From assembly GCF_964355755.1 (NCBI RefSeq), contig NC_092670.1:9425201-9489200 (forward strand): 64,000 nt of DNA. The letters run 5' to 3'. Shown here piece by piece: positions 1 to 10,500 of this stretch (position 1 is the stretch's first letter; each line of letters begins with the position of its first letter). The position numbers and the translations under genes are program-made. Source of the stretch: Antedon mediterranea (Eukaryota > Echinodermata > Crinoidea > Comatulida > Antedonidae). Below the pieces are notes generated by a model. It was given only the letters and a program-made list of their open reading frames with translations. It was not told where the DNA came from and made no database searches.

Positions 1-126
1 AAAGCCTAATTTTATTAATCATCTTGAATAAGAATTTACTGTACAGGTTTTACAATACAAAACAGCATTATCCATAATTAAAAAACTAATTTTCTATATA
101 TTTTTACAGTTTCTTAAGATACCTAC

Positions 127-218
127 CACAAAAGAAAATCTTTAGAGTAATCAAATCTGAACATATTGTCATCATCTTCTACATAATTGTTTGAAAGTAG
201 GTTGTAAAGCTCATCAAG
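127..218 (-). CDS. NMT1: NMT coding exon 4
   Basis: 92 nt between acceptor CTTCAG| and donor G|GTAGGT. It encodes [18 protein letters not shown], then [13 protein letters not shown], close to the vertebrate [23 protein letters not shown]. It ends in phase 2 inside the Trp codon. Partial decayed copies of this exon recur through the adjoining intron. Confidence 0.95.
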
Positions 219-2758
219 CTGAAGAAAAAACAAAAAAGAAACATTTTCATATATTACTACGTTCAGATTAAATAAATATTAGATAAAGAAACATGGCTAC
301 ATTCAGACTAGAGAGATATTATAGGCTTATCTTACACCAGGCATAAGTTAAGTCAGGTGCTTGGAAATTTAGACATAATTGTCGTCATCTTCTAATAATT
401 GTTTGAAAGTACTGTAGGCTGCAAAGCGCGAGGCTCACAAGGTAAAGCAACATGGCTACGTTCAGACTAGAGAGATATTACAGGCTTATCTTACACCAGA
501 CATAAGTTAAGTCAGGTGCTTGAACATTTAGACATACTTGTCATTATCTTCTAATAATTGTTTGAGAGTTTTAGGCTGCAAAGCTCGAGGCTTACTAGGT
601 AAAGAAACATGGCTACTTTCAGACTAGAGAGATATTACAGGCTTATCTTACACCAGGCATAAGTTAAGTCAGGTGCTTGGAAATTTAGACATAATTGTCA
701 TCATCTAATAATTGTTTGAAAGTAGGCTGCAAAGCTTGAGGCTCACAAGGTAAAGAAACATGGCTACGTTGAGACTAGAGAAATATTATAGGCTTATCTT
801 ACACCAGGCATAAGTTAAGTCCGGTGCTTGGAGATTTAGACATAATTGTCGTCATCTTCTAATAATTGTTTGAAAGTACTGTAGGCTGCAAAGCGCGAGG
901 CTCACAAGGTAAAGCAACATGGCTACGTTCAGACTAGAGAGATATTACAGGCTTATCTTACACCAGACATAAGTTAAGTCAGGTGCTTGAAAATTTAGAC
1001 ATACTTGTCATTGTCTTCTAATAATTGTTTGAGAGTTTTAGGCTGCAAAGCTCGAGGCTTACTAGGTAAAGAAACATGGCTACTTTCAGACTAGAGAGAT
1101 ATTACAGGCTTATCTTACACCAGACATAAGTTAAGTCAGGTGCTTGGAAATTTAGACATAATTGTCATCATCTAATAATTGTTTGAAAGTAGGCTGCAAA
1201 GCTTGAGGCTCACAAGGTAAAGAAACATGGCTACGTTCAGACTAGATTAGCTTATCTTACACCAGGCATAAGTTAAGTTGGGTAAATGGGAAAAAATTTA
1301 ATATGCATAAAATTTTTTTGTCACAAAGTTTGATAGTGTGGACAGAGCTTTACCCTAGCTGAGAACATAAAACAACTTAAAAAGAAATTCTTTAAAGTAC
1401 CTGTGCTGGATTTTTGATATCCAAAGTGTCCCATTTGAAGCTTGATGGTAGGGAGTAGCAGTCTTGTCGTACTACTTTTTTAACAGGCTCAATGGCTTGG
1501 TTTACGGATGCTTCCACTAATTCATCTACACAAAATACAATATAAAGCTCTGTCTACACTATCAAACTTTATGTGACAAAAAATTGTGATGTCATATCAC
1601 TACCATATTACACACCACACCTCTTTTGTCAAACTACTTTGATAGTGTAGACAGAGCTTAAGTTTATAAATAAAACAACTTGATAGTGAATATACATTAT
1701 GTTAGCCACACCCATACTATATTTGCTGATATGCCCAAAATTTATTAAATAGTATTTCATTGCACATGTTTGCACAAATTGTTTTTATTAAACTAAAGTT
1801 TATTTTAATTATTAATTGGCAACATTATTCACTTCGGTGTCAATCAAGGACTTACGAAAGATGGAAAAGCAAGCAACCAGTCAGACACTAACTGCTTCAT
1901 TTAAGTACAATGCAAGCCTGAATTTGCTTGACACATTTTAATCAATCAACAAAAAACAAAACCAAAACCTACATTTAAAAAATGCTACTTTCTAATGCAA
2001 TACATTTTACTTTCTCTAAATAATTCATAAACACTGTAGTGGCCATGACTTCTTCCGCACACTTTTGTTGATCCTATTTAGTGTAATAGTTAAGGTTTCT
2101 CGTTTCTATTTTGGTTTCATTTTAGATCATAAGATAAACATGAATAACATACCAAATTTAGGAACAGGTTGCGAGTCCCAAAAATCATAAGTTTTCCTTT
2201 TGGCCGCCTCTATTGATTTAACAGAGGATGATGATCTGTTTAATAACTCCATTTGATTGGACAGATCTTGTATCTTCTTAATTGATATTAGACTTGCAGC
2301 CTTCAACGAATATGAAAAAATGGTTAGTACATGTTAATAATCTATATCATAAAGCCCTGTCTACACTATCAAACTGTGATGTGACAAAAAATGTGGTGTG
2401 ACAAAAAATGTGGTGTGGTCATTAAATATGAGGATGTCATATCACTACCAAATTAGGAACATCACACTTTTTTTTCAAACTAGTTTGATAGAGTAGACAG
2501 AGCTTTAGAGTATGTTTAAATAAATATTTTCAAAATATTTAATAGGCCTACTTGTGCTTGCTGTTGAGTCTCGGCGTTGGATGTTGACTCCACTTTCTCC
2601 TTACTTTTCTTGCCCTTTTTCTTCTTCTTTCGGGAGACTGCTTGTCCGTCAGTAGTTGTAGCATTTTTAGCTTCATTCGTTTCCTGAATGCCCTGTGGCA
2701 AAGTATCCTCCATCGGTTCTACCTTACTGCTTGTGCTTGCTTCTTGGTCGTCGCTCAT
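127..2758 (-). CDS. NMT1: N-myristoyltransferase, N-terminal part (4 exons; continues past left edge)
   Basis: Glycylpeptide N-tetradecanoyltransferase transfers myristate from myristoyl-CoA to the N-terminal glycine of cytosolic proteins. I assembled four minus-strand exons: 2552-2758, 2153-2300, 1401-1525 and 127-218, with consistent phases (0, 1, 0, 2). They give about 190 residues. Residues 1-69 are acidic, then a Lys-rich stretch ([15 protein letters not shown]), as in the ribosome-targeting N-terminus of animal NMTs. Then come [29 protein letters not shown] and [21 protein letters not shown], which are the family's conserved entry to the catalytic domain. I chose ATG 2758 because MSDDQ.. 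resembles known acidic NMT starts; an in-frame upstream ATG at 2803 would add an unlikely hydrophobic stretch. The myristoyl-CoA-binding and catalytic parts lie outside the window. Vertebrates have NMT1 and NMT2; an invertebrate usually has one gene, so the symbol names the family rather than a proven ortholog. Confidence 0.93.
291..1280. repeat. Higher-order tandem array containing NMT exon-4-like fragments
   Basis: Six units marked by the word ACATGGCTAC at 291, 450, 607, 758, 917, 1074 and 1225. Spacings are 159, 157, 151, 159, 157 and 151 bp, so a 467-bp trimer of unlike units occurs twice. Each unit holds a stretch of about 55 bp similar to exon 4 (plus-strand words TTGTCATCATCTTCT and ATAATTGTTTGAAAGTA) and to the intron sequence beside it. 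The copies have lost two bases, which puts an in-frame TAG after the AsnTyr codons, so they are not coding. Confidence 0.9.
1401..1525 (-). CDS. NMT1: NMT coding exon 3
   Basis: 125 nt between acceptor TTTTGTGTAG| and donor CAG|GTACTT. The split codon joining exons 2 and 3 gives Asp. It encodes [18 protein letters not shown], then [18 protein letters not shown], matching the IRQEPYTLPQGFTWDALDL segment of vertebrate NMT. A MITE begins 20 bp upstream of this exon on the genomic plus axis. Confidence 0.92.
1545..1659. mobile_element. MITE family A copy (CTCTGTCTACACTATCAAAC ends)
   Basis: Palindromic short element with inverted ends AAGCTCTGTCTACACTATCA and its complement, and no coding sequence. 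It lies in NMT intron 2, next to exon 3. A half copy (right end only) lies at about 1305-1350. Full copies recur at 2352, 19606 and 37390. Confidence 0.8.
2153..2300 (-). CDS. NMT1: NMT coding exon 2
   Basis: 148 nt between acceptor ..GAAG|GCTGC and donor G|GTATGT. It encodes a short amphipathic helix ([14 protein letters not shown]), then [18 protein letters not shown]. The FW-x-x-QPVP motif is diagnostic for NMT. The polypyrimidine tract at the acceptor is weak, so the 5' boundary is the least certain part. Confidence 0.88.
2352..2505. mobile_element. MITE family A copy with TA duplication
   Basis: Ends AAGCCCTGTCTACACTATCA and TTTGATAGAGTAGACAGAGC TT, flanked on both sides by TA (2350-2351 and 2506-2507). 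The TA duplication fits the Tc1/mariner superfamily. The centre contains a local duplication of TGACAAAAAATGTGGTGTG. It lies in NMT intron 1. Confidence 0.82.
2552..2758 (-). CDS. NMT1: NMT coding exon 1
   Basis: 69 codons from ATG 2758 to the donor GTAGGC. It encodes the low-complexity N-terminus: Ser/Glu/Thr-rich for 40 residues, the basic block at residues 43-55, then a Gln-rich end (AETQQQAQ). It ends in phase 0. Confidence 0.88.
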
Positions 2759-4320
2759 TTTAAAGGTCAGGGTAGCTACGGCTAAAAATTTCAGATCAAA
2801 CAATATTTGGTTAATTAACTTTGAGGAACACAGATTTTTTGTTTTTAATTGATAAATAAAATATACTCAACTTACTGGATTGCCACTTCATGGTTAAAAG
2901 GCAAGAGTAGAGTTTATGATTTTTCAAGAAATATTTATTATTAAATATTATAAATGCCTTTAATTACAAGACTATTTATGTGTCTTTGAAGAAACCTCTA
3001 TTTTCCCTAAAGCTCCCTGTGAGACCAACAGCAAACCAAAAGTGATGATGATAAATAAATATGCTACCTACTATCTGTAGCTCTAGGTAGTGGTAGGCCT
3101 ACTCTAGCACTAGTCACCTACTTAGGCCTAGGCCCTAGCCTAGTAGTAGGCTAGTAGGTTTTATAACAATTTTCCCATTTTTTAAATGTAAAAAAAAAGT
3201 GGAAGAACAATGATTTACATTTCATAAATATCGAGCGCGTTGACCATCAATAATACAACAATTAAAATGTTTAGGGCCCAGGCCTGTTAATGTATTACTA
3301 AGCTAGGCCTGTAGTAGGCCAAGCTAGAGTAGTTACAATCGTTCGTTGTGTCGTGTGTGTTGACTGTCGCGTCGATCTCCGTGCCGTGGACTAGACTAGC
3401 TAGAGAGTGGAGGCAACTTGTTTAGGCTAGGCCTAGCCTAGCCTATACACTCCCACTAAATAATGCAACAACCCTTCTATTTATATATTTATACTAGGCT
3501 GGGCCTATACCTACATTCTATGTTAAAATTATGATGTTAATGTAATTTATATCGCTGTACTGTCGCAATACATTAAGTTTTGCACAATTCGCTCGCACAA
3601 CCCACACCTTGTGTGTACTAGATCGCCATCTTTGGACAGGCTCAGACAAATATTTTGTTTAAATTAAGTATTTACTCACTACTATATTCAGCATTTTGTG
3701 TGCATATAAATATTATTATTATACAAATGCACAATTTGTATTTTATTGTTCTATAATTGATATAAAAGACATTAAAATGTACATATATACGTATTATTTA
3801 AATAATATTGTTTAATAGTTTGATAGAGCGCCACCAATTTTTTTTGAAAGAATATCTATTTTTATTTCTAGAAATTTCAAAATGTATTTGTGAATATCAC
3901 TACGTATATTTAATAACCCGAAATATATGGATGCGGAACACGGCCTATAAAAAAGACAAAATGAATGGGTTTTTTTTAATGTCATAGTCAGCACATTTGC
4001 TCGTCCAACCTTTGCAGAACCGCTTTGCGAATCATTCTTAATTAACACTCGTAGTCCGCCGTTCTTCTATGATTCCACTTTTATTTCTAGCACAATTTTT
4101 CTTCAACTTTACTTACTTGCTTGCTTTCAATTTCAAAGCAGTCACTTGTTCTCCTGACTACCTATAACAGTTTTAAAAAACTATCTTGTCAGGGTATGCG
4201 TAGAGTAGGCCTACTCGATCAACTGTGTCATCGTAAACCCATAGCCGGGCCTACTTCAATATTCTGTTACAGAGAGCAACTTTCTCTCTTAATTCTTTCC
4301 CCCCTTTAAATACAATATAT
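2759..4320. other. NMT upstream region and intergenic sequence
   Basis: This should hold the NMT 5'UTR and promoter. At 3120-3500 it is rich in the words TAGGCCTA/AGGCCTAG, and 3330-3420 and 3590-3650 are locally GC/CpG-richer. A minus-strand AAAGATGGCGATC (about 3621-3633) resembles a YY1 site, which often sits at housekeeping-gene starts. The transcription start cannot be fixed from sequence. No coding exon is seen. Confidence 0.4.
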
Positions 4321-4324
4321 CGAT

Positions 4325-5034
4325 AATTATCTCCAAATAAATGCATCTAAAACAAAGGAGATAATCATTGATTTTAGGACTAAACATAAATTTAATTTTC
4401 AACCAATCACTATCAAAGGTAAAGAAATTGAAATTGTTGACCAGTACAAGTATCTAGGTATTGTTTTCAATGATAAACTGAGTTGGGGAGACCATAGACT
4501 TCATCAGCAAAAAATTAAATCCCAGAATGTATTGTATGAGAACTTTATATAAATTTAACTCCTGTGATTTGATGTTACTTTCGTTCTATAGTTCCGTTAT
4601 ATGTAGTGTTTGGACGTACTGCCTCTCCTGTTGGGCTGGTAATGTTTGGAGGGAATAAAGGACGCCTTGAAACTTTCATCCGTCGGGCTGGTAAAATGAT
4701 TGGTCTGGAACTGCCTTCCATTACCGATGTGCACCTAGAACACCTCCAGAAAGATTTTGAACGCATTGAGTCGGATGCCTCTCATCCTCTCCACAAAGTG
4801 ATCATAGACCAACTTAATCCAAGTGGTAGATTGAGGCTCCGATCCTCAGTGTGAAAACAAATCGATATGCCAAATCCTTTATTCCCTCCGGTATCATCCA
4901 GTACAACAGAAAGTCAAGAAGATAATTTTATCTTGTATTTTTTGATGTTTTTATATGAATGGTTTTATGCTATATTTGTTTTTATTGTGTTTTCTTGTTA
5001 TTTTGAGGATCAATAAAAGTTATCTTATCTTATC
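4325..5034 (+). pseudogene. Dead non-LTR retrotransposon, 3' end (RT C-terminus)
   Basis: Translation in shifting frames gives the C-terminal part of a LINE reverse transcriptase: NYLQINASKTKEIIIDFR, VDQYKYLGIVFNDKLSWGDH, SVWTYCLSCWAGNVWR, then RRAGKMIGLELPSITDVHL, DASHPLHKVI, PSGRLRLRSS and KTNRYAKSFIPSG. At least two frameshifts and internal stops break the frame; a last stop is at 4923-4925. After a short 3'UTR with AATAAA the element ends in repeated TATCT/TTATC at 5015-5034, the usual microsatellite tail of L2/CR1-like elements. It is 5'-truncated near 4325. Confidence 0.85.
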
Positions 5035-5183
5035 AATATATCCTATAAAAACCAAGTTAAAATTACCGTATATCTTTAAGATAAGCAATAACATTATTTA
5101 AATCCAAGCAATATTACTTATGGTTCCATTGTCCCTTTAGGCCTATTAAGATTTTGTTCATGTTTATTATATTTTCATGAATG

Positions 5184-5524
5184 TTAAAGATGTATTGTCC
5201 TCCAAAAACATGAAAATGAAGATTTAAAATCAGACTTTGAATAGGCCATTTTGTAATTTTTACAAAAGTTTCTCACTTTCGTAGAAAAAAAAACGAAAAA
5301 AAAAAAATGTTTTCAGTTTAAAATAAATGGTTAAACTCAACCAAGTGACCCATTGGCTGGCAGCCAATTTTACTATTTTTAGCTTTAAATTACAGTTTTT
5401 TCAGGTAAATAATTTTTTTTCGGTCCAATTTTTGGTCAAAGTGAACTATTTGTATCATTATCATGGCACATTAAAAAAAAAAATGTAAAGAAAATATTTT
5501 TTCAGAGGACAATACAAGTTTAAC
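5184..5524. mobile_element. MITE family B copy (TTAAAGATGTATTGTCC ends)
   Basis: Begins TTAAAGATGTATTGTCC and ends GGACAATACAAGTTTAA. The interior has the family's marker TTTTTTCAGGTAAATAATTT, followed by a GGTCCAATTTTTGG-like word and an A-rich stretch. Related copies lie at 11042, 25831, 31889 and 54330, with a likely reversed one near 26570. Non-coding. Confidence 0.72.
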
Positions 5525-6048
5525 ATTTTTCTACATTATTTTGGACAAATATAAATTTTAACTTTTAACATTTTACTTTTTAAATCTGTAGGTGAATTTT
5601 AACTTGTAATTTAATGTTTGAATGTCTGTATAAATCATCTTTTATCTCAATTAGGCTACAATCATAAATTGTCACTATAGGCTTAATTAGACATTTACTT
5701 AAAGACACCTTCCCTACAATTTGTGACGTTTTGTAAAAATAATACATACATATTACTTTAAAAACATTAAACCAGGTCTACGTTTTATGGTAAATTATGA
5801 TAAAAAGTGAGAAACAATGCACTAATTATGTAATTATGAGATTCTAACGTTTGAATTAGAATTCTAAACAACACAAAAAAAGACATAGAAGACGTAATAC
5901 TGGTAGAGAAGAAAAGGAATTGAATGTCTAACTAAAGAAGTAATGTGTTAGTTATCAACATATGATTCCAATGGCATTAAAGATCATTATTCGAATTTGA
6001 TGGCTTATAATTATCAAAGATAGTGTAGTACTAGTAGAGGAATTATTA

Positions 6049-7303
6049 TAGTCCATGGGCTGGAGGAGGTTACCGTGCACCCCCCCTCCCCCCACAGTTA
6101 AATTTCTTTGGTATCATTTTCTTCCCACGGACATATAGAGTGAAAAAATCGATGTTAACAAGAAAAATATAGGGATGCATTGTATGTACTTGCGTCATTT
6201 GTAATGATCATCAGTGTTTTATCTTCAAATATTTTTTGGGGTAGGGGGTAACATTTATCCTAATAACCCAAGAATCCAACATCTAATTAGTATTATCTTA
6301 GTAACATTGTGTAGCATACATCTTTTAAAATCTTTTAAAATTTAAATAAAATTAATCGGAAGATTATTAAGGTCAGTAGAGGTCAAAAGGTTATTGACCT
6401 TTTGCAAAATGCAAATTTTTCCCAAAATATAGATAAATTTCAATATCGTATCTACAATTTTCAATATTTTTTATCTTAATTGTGTTTTACTTGTGCTTAC
6501 TGACATATTGAATAAGAAAATATAGGTTAACAAGATAAAAATTGCTGTTCATTATATACAAATTGTTATTTTTTATTGTTAAAAATTGCAATAAAAATAC
6601 ATTTTTTGGGGTAGGGGGTAACAATAATAAGCAATAACCCAAGAATCAAACATCTAATTAGTATGATCTTGGTGTCGTTGTGTAGCATTCATGTTTCTTA
6701 ATCATATAAAATTTGAATAAAATTAATCGAACCATTTTTAAGGTCAGTAGAGGTCAAAAGGTCACTGACCTTTTGCAAAATTGCAAATATTTGCCATAAT
6801 GAGATACATTTCAATATCAAATCTCCAATTTTAAATATATTTTCTTATTCAATATGTCAGTAAGCACAAGTAAAACACAATTAAGATAAAAAATATTGAA
6901 AATTGTAGATACGATATTGAAATTTATCTATATTTTGGGAAAAATTTGCATTTTGCAAAAGGTCAATGACCTTTTGACCTCTACTGACCTTAATAATCTT
7001 CCGATTAATTTTATTTAAATTGTAAAAGATTTTAAAAGATGTATGCTACACAATGTTACTAAGATAATACTAATTAGATGTTGGATTCTTGGGTTATTAG
7101 GATAAATGTTACCCCCTACCCCAAAAAGTATTTGAAGATAAAACACTGATGATCATTACAAATGACGCAAGTACATACAATGCATCCCTATATTTTTCTT
7201 GTTAACATCGATTTTTTCACTCTATATGTCCGTGGGAAGAAAATAATACCAAAGAAGTTTAACGGTGGGGGGTGCACGGTAACCCCCTCCAGCCCATGGA
7301 CTA
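6049..7303. mobile_element. Fold-back element with ~470-bp inverted arms
   Basis: The arms 6049-~6525 and ~6836-7303 are near-perfect inverted copies, beginning TAGTCCATGGGCTGG on each strand. The direct repeat TTA flanks both sides (6046-6048, 7304-7306), a 3-bp duplication seen with PIF/Harbinger elements. The loop (6526-6835) holds a third, more diverged copy of the inner arm (GGGGTAGGGGGTAAC..., AGGTCAGTAGAGGTCAAAAG). No transposase frame is present, so it would be non-autonomous. Superfamily assignment rests only on the 3-bp repeat. Confidence 0.85.
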
Positions 7304-7537
7304 TTAACTGTAATATTTTTTTCCGCGAAATTCTTTTATATAAAGTTTCGGTCCCGGAAATGACGTAATATATTGTAATAGAGCGCGTATGCAATAAATA
7401 ATCACATGAGATCAATACCAACAAAACAACAACACACTACTCTAGTCTCTACCGCCCGGATACAGCCATTTTGGGCGAACATATTGATATTAAAACTCAT
7501 TTTTTAACAGATAGTACTACTTGTAAGAAGAATAAAA

Positions 7538-7597
7538 ATGTATTGGAATATATTGAAATATATTTTACCATTGATCACGTTCTACTTAGTAACAGGA
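7538..7597 (+). CDS. VOPP1: VOPP1-like exon 1 (signal peptide)
   Basis: 20 codons from the ATG at 7538, giving a hydrophobic leader ending FYLVTG, then donor GTAAGT in phase 0. The context (AAAAATG) is acceptable. Confidence 0.82.
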
Positions 7598-10500
7598 GTA
7601 AGTTTATTTGTGAAAAATCTCTACTAAACTAAAAAAAGCTCGTCCGCACGCACGACGGGTATTATTTGCCAGCTAGGCTAGGCCTAGGCCCTAGGCTAGC
7701 TACAGTAGAGGCAAGGCTAGGCGAGTAGGGGTCCTAATAAACACCAAACGGAAACAAACGAGACAAAGAATGTTGCAAATACCTACCAAACGAGGGTAGA
7801 TAATTGCTTGTTAATTATGAAAACCCAACTTTTATAGCAAAAATCGTCCGAATTTATAAACAAAAAATAAAACCAAACGAGAGTATCTACGACACGCCCA
7901 TAGTGCCTTTAATAGGAGAACAATGAGTGAACTTTATTTTATCACTTCTTAATATTAATTGATTAAATTAATTGTATTTTTTCATATCTATGAGGTATTT
8001 ATTCAAATAAATACAATAATTAACCTGCATTTATATCATTTCAGGTTTCAAGCAGTGACTGTGGTGGCCAACATTAGTAAGTATCATTAAATAATGTCAC
8101 CATTTATTATCATCAAATCTAAAATTAATAACTAGAATAATTAAAAACATCAATCAAAAACATTTTTATTTCATTTAATATTTAGCAGTAAAAATAAATA
8201 GCTCGCTAACATAAATGTGTGTAACAGCAACTTTACCATCTTCTATTTTTAGCTGTGATGACTATGACCAGTATTGCTGCAACATTGATGAATGCTGTTA
8301 TTACACCACCTACAGTTATTGGAACCTTTGGTATTTTTGGTAAGATTCACATAAAAATACAGTAAAAGCATTTTGTATTTCACAAATGTTTGCGAAAAAA
8401 TCATAGTTTGAAATAGTGTAAAACTGTAACCCTATATAAGTGAATGTCACTGTGAGGAGGAGTGACTCATGTGGTGGAGTCAACCAATCCAATAAAGTTG
8501 TGTTGGTAGCTACTATATGTCAAGTCTTTCTAGTTTGATAATCAATTGGTACTAAACGATCAATGGTGACAGTAGAAGTATTGTATGCCAATATAAATCT
8601 ATAAAATTTCAAACTGGAAAGTGGTGAAGAATTGGATGAGTGGAATAAAGTTGCATTTATTTTGTTTATAAAATTCCTGTGACTTGCAATATACAAAATA
8701 ATTAAAATACTGAAGTCTGTACAGTACAGGTTTAAGTTCTTTGTTCTCAAGACAAAGCCCATCTTGTTAACAATACCATCTAACAAGGCCTTTTTGTTTG
8801 TTTTATGTATGTCCATCCGTTAATTGCTTTTTAAAAACAGCTCATTAAGATCCTTGACCAATGACTTGCATTAATTTATCTATGGCCATATTTAATTTGG
8901 CTTACTAGGACGATAACGATTGGCGATAGATAAGTATGCATTTTTTCTACATAAATCCATCCAAATTGGGGGTTAGTTGTGGTCGGTACTGTAAAAGAAA
9001 TCTAAAAAGTTTTACGATAGAACTGTAGGATAATAATCATCTATGCTGCCTTTGATGAAAATAATATTTTGACGTCATGATTACTGTACTGTAGTAAGAG
9101 CAATAATATGACAATACTACTATGGTCAATCCCTGTTCAGGGGACACATTTTGGGGGGGGGGGGGGGGGTCCCCTTTATAAATAGGGTTCTGTATTTACT
9201 GAGATCCACGTGCTGGTTGTAGCATGCATTATGGTCGCAGTGGGTGTTTAATTGTTGAATCATTTCCTCATAATTATTATTTAAAATAGATACCAGTATT
9301 TGTGGTAAAATGACAAAGGCTAGTATTTCAGAAACTATGATTGCCACAGTATAGTGGTATTTAATAATAATAATAAGATTACAAGTGGTATTGGCACACA
9401 GTAAAACTACGCTTTGAGGTCGCTACCTTGAGATTTCTCCCAACCAACTGGGTTGAACCGTCCCCAATTCATTAACATGCTCCTCAAAATTTTGATTTTT
9501 ACAATGGAACGAGAAGGAATAGGCTAGGAAGGTAAACTACAATACTGCTTTGCTTTACAACTACTGATACTAGTGTATCTGTATGAATGCAATGGGCAGA
9601 AGAATTTAACTGAGATCCACGTGCTGGTTGTAGCATGCATTATGGTCGCAGTGGGTGTTTAATTGTTGAATCATTTCCTCATAATTATTATTTAAAATAG
9701 ATACCAGTATTTGTGATAAAATGACAAAGGCTAGTATTTCAGAAACCATGATTGCCACAGTATAGTGGTATTTAATAATAATAATAATAAGATTACAAGT
9801 GGTATTGGCACACAGTAAAACTACGCTTTGAGGTCGCTACCTTGAGATTTCTCCCAACCAACTGGGTTGAACCGTCCCCAATTCATTAACATGCTCCTCA
9901 AAATTTTGATTTTTACAATGGAACGAGAAGGAATAGGCTAGGAAGGTAAACTACAATACTGCTTTGCTTTACAACTACTGATACTAGTGTATCTGTATGA
10001 ATGCAATGGGCAGAAGAATTTAACTGAGATCCACGTGCTGGTTGTAGCATGCATTATGGTCGCAGTGGGTGTTTAATTGTTGAATCATTTCCTCATAATT
10101 ATTATTTAAAATAGATACCAGTATTTGTGATAAAATGACAAAGGCTAGTATTTCAGAAACCATGATTGCCACAGTATAGTGGTATTTAATAATAATAATA
10201 ATAAGATTACAAGTGGTATTGGCACACAGTAAAACTACGCTTTGAGGTCGCTACCTTGAGATTTCTCCCAACCAACTGGGTTGAACCGTCCCCAATTCAT
10301 TAACATGCTCCTCAAAATTTTGATTTTTACAATGGAACGAGAAGGAATAGGCTAGGAAGGTAAACTACAATACTGCTTTGCTTTACAACTACTGATACTA
10401 GTGTATCTGTATGAATGCAATGGGCAGAAGAATTTAACTGAGCAAAATCAATATTTGTTTGCTATCGTTATTATATTTGTTCATTGATATCTATTAAACA

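Noticed and set aside
9126-9347. 73-codon frame across the G17 run
   Set aside because: Depends on a homopolymer and continues into the 414-bp repeat; no independent support.
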